The notes beneath the pieces were generated by a model. That model ran no database searches, was not told where the DNA came from, and saw nothing but the letters and a program-made list of their open reading frames with translations. 64,000 bases of DNA from DT-110 sp964342305 (GTDB lineage Bacteria > Bacteroidota > Bacteroidia > Chitinophagales > Saprospiraceae), in the NCBI GenBank assembly GCA_964342305.1, contig CAYFGK010000001.1, positions 55,987 through 119,986 on the forward strand. Reading direction: 5' to 3'. Position 1 is the first letter of the stretch, and each line of letters starts with the position of its first letter. Both the position numbers and the translations under genes were made by a program. Shown here piece after piece: positions 63,062 through 64,000 of this stretch.

Positions 63062-63931
63062 ATGAAAAAATATGGAATAGTAATGTTTGCCTTAGCCATC
63101 AGTACCATGACGGTAACTGCCCAGGAGATGGATCGCCGGGCCGAGGTGATCGGGGTGATCGACCAGTTGTTTGCGGGAATGCGGGAGGCCGATTCGGCTA
63201 AAGTACGCGCTACTTTTCACCCGGACATGCGTTTGCAGACTACCTACATCAATCAGGAAGGGCAGCCGCAGATTGTTACCGGCGATATTGAGCGTTTTGT
63301 AGGATCAGTAGGCTCTTCCGAACCAGGTACATTGATCGAGAAGATCTGGGGATACGATGTGCAGATCGATCAGAACCTGGCTTCTGTCTGGACACCCTAC
63401 ACTTTTTTCGTGGGGGATAAACTGAGCCATTGCGGTGTAAATACCTTTCAGCTATTCGATGGTCCCGACGGCTGGCAGATCATTCAGATTGCCGATACCC
63501 GGGAGCGCGAGGGCTGCCAGTCGGAACCGAATGCCCTGGAGGAGGAACTCGACGCAATGATCACCGCTTGGCACCAGGCAGCGACGGATGCGGATGCAGA
63601 TGCGTTCTTCGGTGCAATGAGCGAGGATGGTATCTACATCGGTACGGATAAATCCGAACGCTGGCTGCGCGATGAGCTACGCGACTGGGCCAAAGATGCT
63701 TTCGACCGCGAAACCGCCTGGGACTTTAAGGCTATCGACCGCGTTATCACCCTCGCTCCCGACCAACGCCACGCCTGGTGGGACGAGACTCTGGATACGT
63801 GGATGGGGGTTTGCCGCTCCACGGGTATTCTCAAGCGTACTCCGCAAGGGTGGAAGATCGCGCATTACCAGCTATCGGTAACGGTACCGAATGAGAAGAT
63901 CGAGGATTTTCGGGAGTTGGTTGGAAACTGA
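63062..63931 (+). CDS. Exported protein with two NTF2/SnoaL-like domains
   Basis: A 289-residue protein with a signal peptide (YGIVMFALAISTMTVTAQ). The first domain (~25-150, VIGVIDQLFAGMREADSAKV, LQTTYINQEGQPQIVTGDIE) is lumazine-binding/NTF2-like, and the second (~165-285, ITAWHQAATDADADAFFGAM, GIYIGTDKSERWLRDELRDW) is a SnoaL-like nuclear transport factor 2-type domain. No catalytic motif is clear. Such double NTF2-like periplasmic proteins are common in Bacteroidota; the role is unknown. The ATG at 63062 begins MKKYG. Confidence 0.82.
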   Translation: MKKYGIVMFALAISTMTVTAQEMDRRAEVIGVIDQLFAGMREADSAKVRATFHPDMRLQTTYINQEGQPQIVTGDIERFVGSVGSSEPGTLIEKIWGYDVQIDQNLASVWTPYTFFVGDKLSHCGVNTFQLFDGPDGWQIIQIADTREREGCQSEPNALEEELDAMITAWHQAATDADADAFFGAMSEDGIYIGTDKSERWLRDELRDWAKDAFDRETAWDFKAIDRVITLAPDQRHAWWDETLDTWMGVCRSTGILKRTPQGWKIAHYQLSVTVPNEKIEDFRELVGN

Positions 63932-63984
63932 TAGGCCCGGTAAGTCCATTGCATCTACGAACCGCCGGTAAAAACAGTCGGGCG

Positions 63985-64000
63985 TTCGCCAAACGGCGAA
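63985..64000 (+). terminator. Hairpin at the window end, possible terminator
   Basis: TTCGCC-AAAC-GGCGAA, a perfect 6-bp stem about 55 bp after the NTF2-like gene. Whether a T run follows cannot be seen because the window stops. Confidence 0.35.

Overview
The window looks like ordinary chromosome of a Bacteroidota bacterium, most likely from the Saprospiria/Lewinella side of the phylum. This is inferred from gene content (GH3 glycosidase fused to a class C serine hydrolase, PKD lipoprotein, IS200-like TnpA_REP transposase, Bacteroidota-type LolE/FtsX permease, TonB-free lipoproteins, no obvious Shine-Dalgarno signals) and from promoters that fit the Bacteroidota form TTG-N(17-23)-TAnnTTTG in several intergenic regions. 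No rRNA, tRNA, CRISPR array, prophage or classical defence island was recognised.

Layout: 1-6.2 kb holds a truncated ABC exporter, an aspartoacylase-like peptidase, a 3-methyladenine glycosylase, a GNAT acetyltransferase, the tRNA U34 hydroxylase gene trhO and a TnpA_REP transposase whose upstream side carries a perfect 16-bp hairpin. 6.2-10.7 kb is a minus-strand operon of three secreted amidohydrolase-fold proteins, of which only the middle one keeps the metal-binding HxH. 10.9-20.5 kb is a long plus-strand run: TPR membrane glycosyltransferase-like protein, DinB/YfiT protein, GH3-beta-lactamase fusion, LolE-like permease, a small conserved protein, two cyclophilin lipoproteins (one with a PKD domain) and polyphosphate glucokinase. 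20.5-26 kb on the minus strand has a TPR protein, a DMT exporter, a sigma factor / membrane protein / Spy-like protein set and a KirBac-like potassium channel. 26-34.3 kb has a Rieske oxygenase, a CotH protein, an acyltransferase, a PhyH oxygenase and ligA. 34.4-41 kb has a TPR lipoprotein, an ABC-2 export pair, a coiled-coil protein, dnaB and an RluB-type pseudouridine synthase. 41.2-48.4 kb is a six-gene minus-strand efflux operon (MarR, adaptor, RND pump, nucleotidase, GtrA, TolC) in which the tolC gene is frameshifted at a 7-C run and MarR-type palindromes lie before marR and before the adaptor gene. 48.6-64 kb has small hypothetical and SPOR-type proteins, a glutamate-cysteine-ligase-like protein fused to CBS domains, an AT-hook protein, a GMC dehydrogenase operon, aconitase, mscL, a histidine kinase and a double NTF2-like protein.

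The most unusual content is between the genes. Four different small repeat families recur: (1) a 73-124 bp modular palindromic element with TATACCG termini, 3 copies, with one internal 24-bp block inverted between copies; (2) a 58-184 bp element with CGTGAGGTTGGG-like ends that abuts TAA stop codons, one copy flanked by a 12-bp direct repeat; (3) heptad arrays built on AGGTATG that start directly at stop codons and often fold into long hairpins; (4) a 14-mer, GCCTTTCGGCAAAA, present six times, once inside a coding region. Together with the TnpA_REP gene and its hairpin these suggest an active intergenic-repeat ecology that is worth genome-wide analysis.
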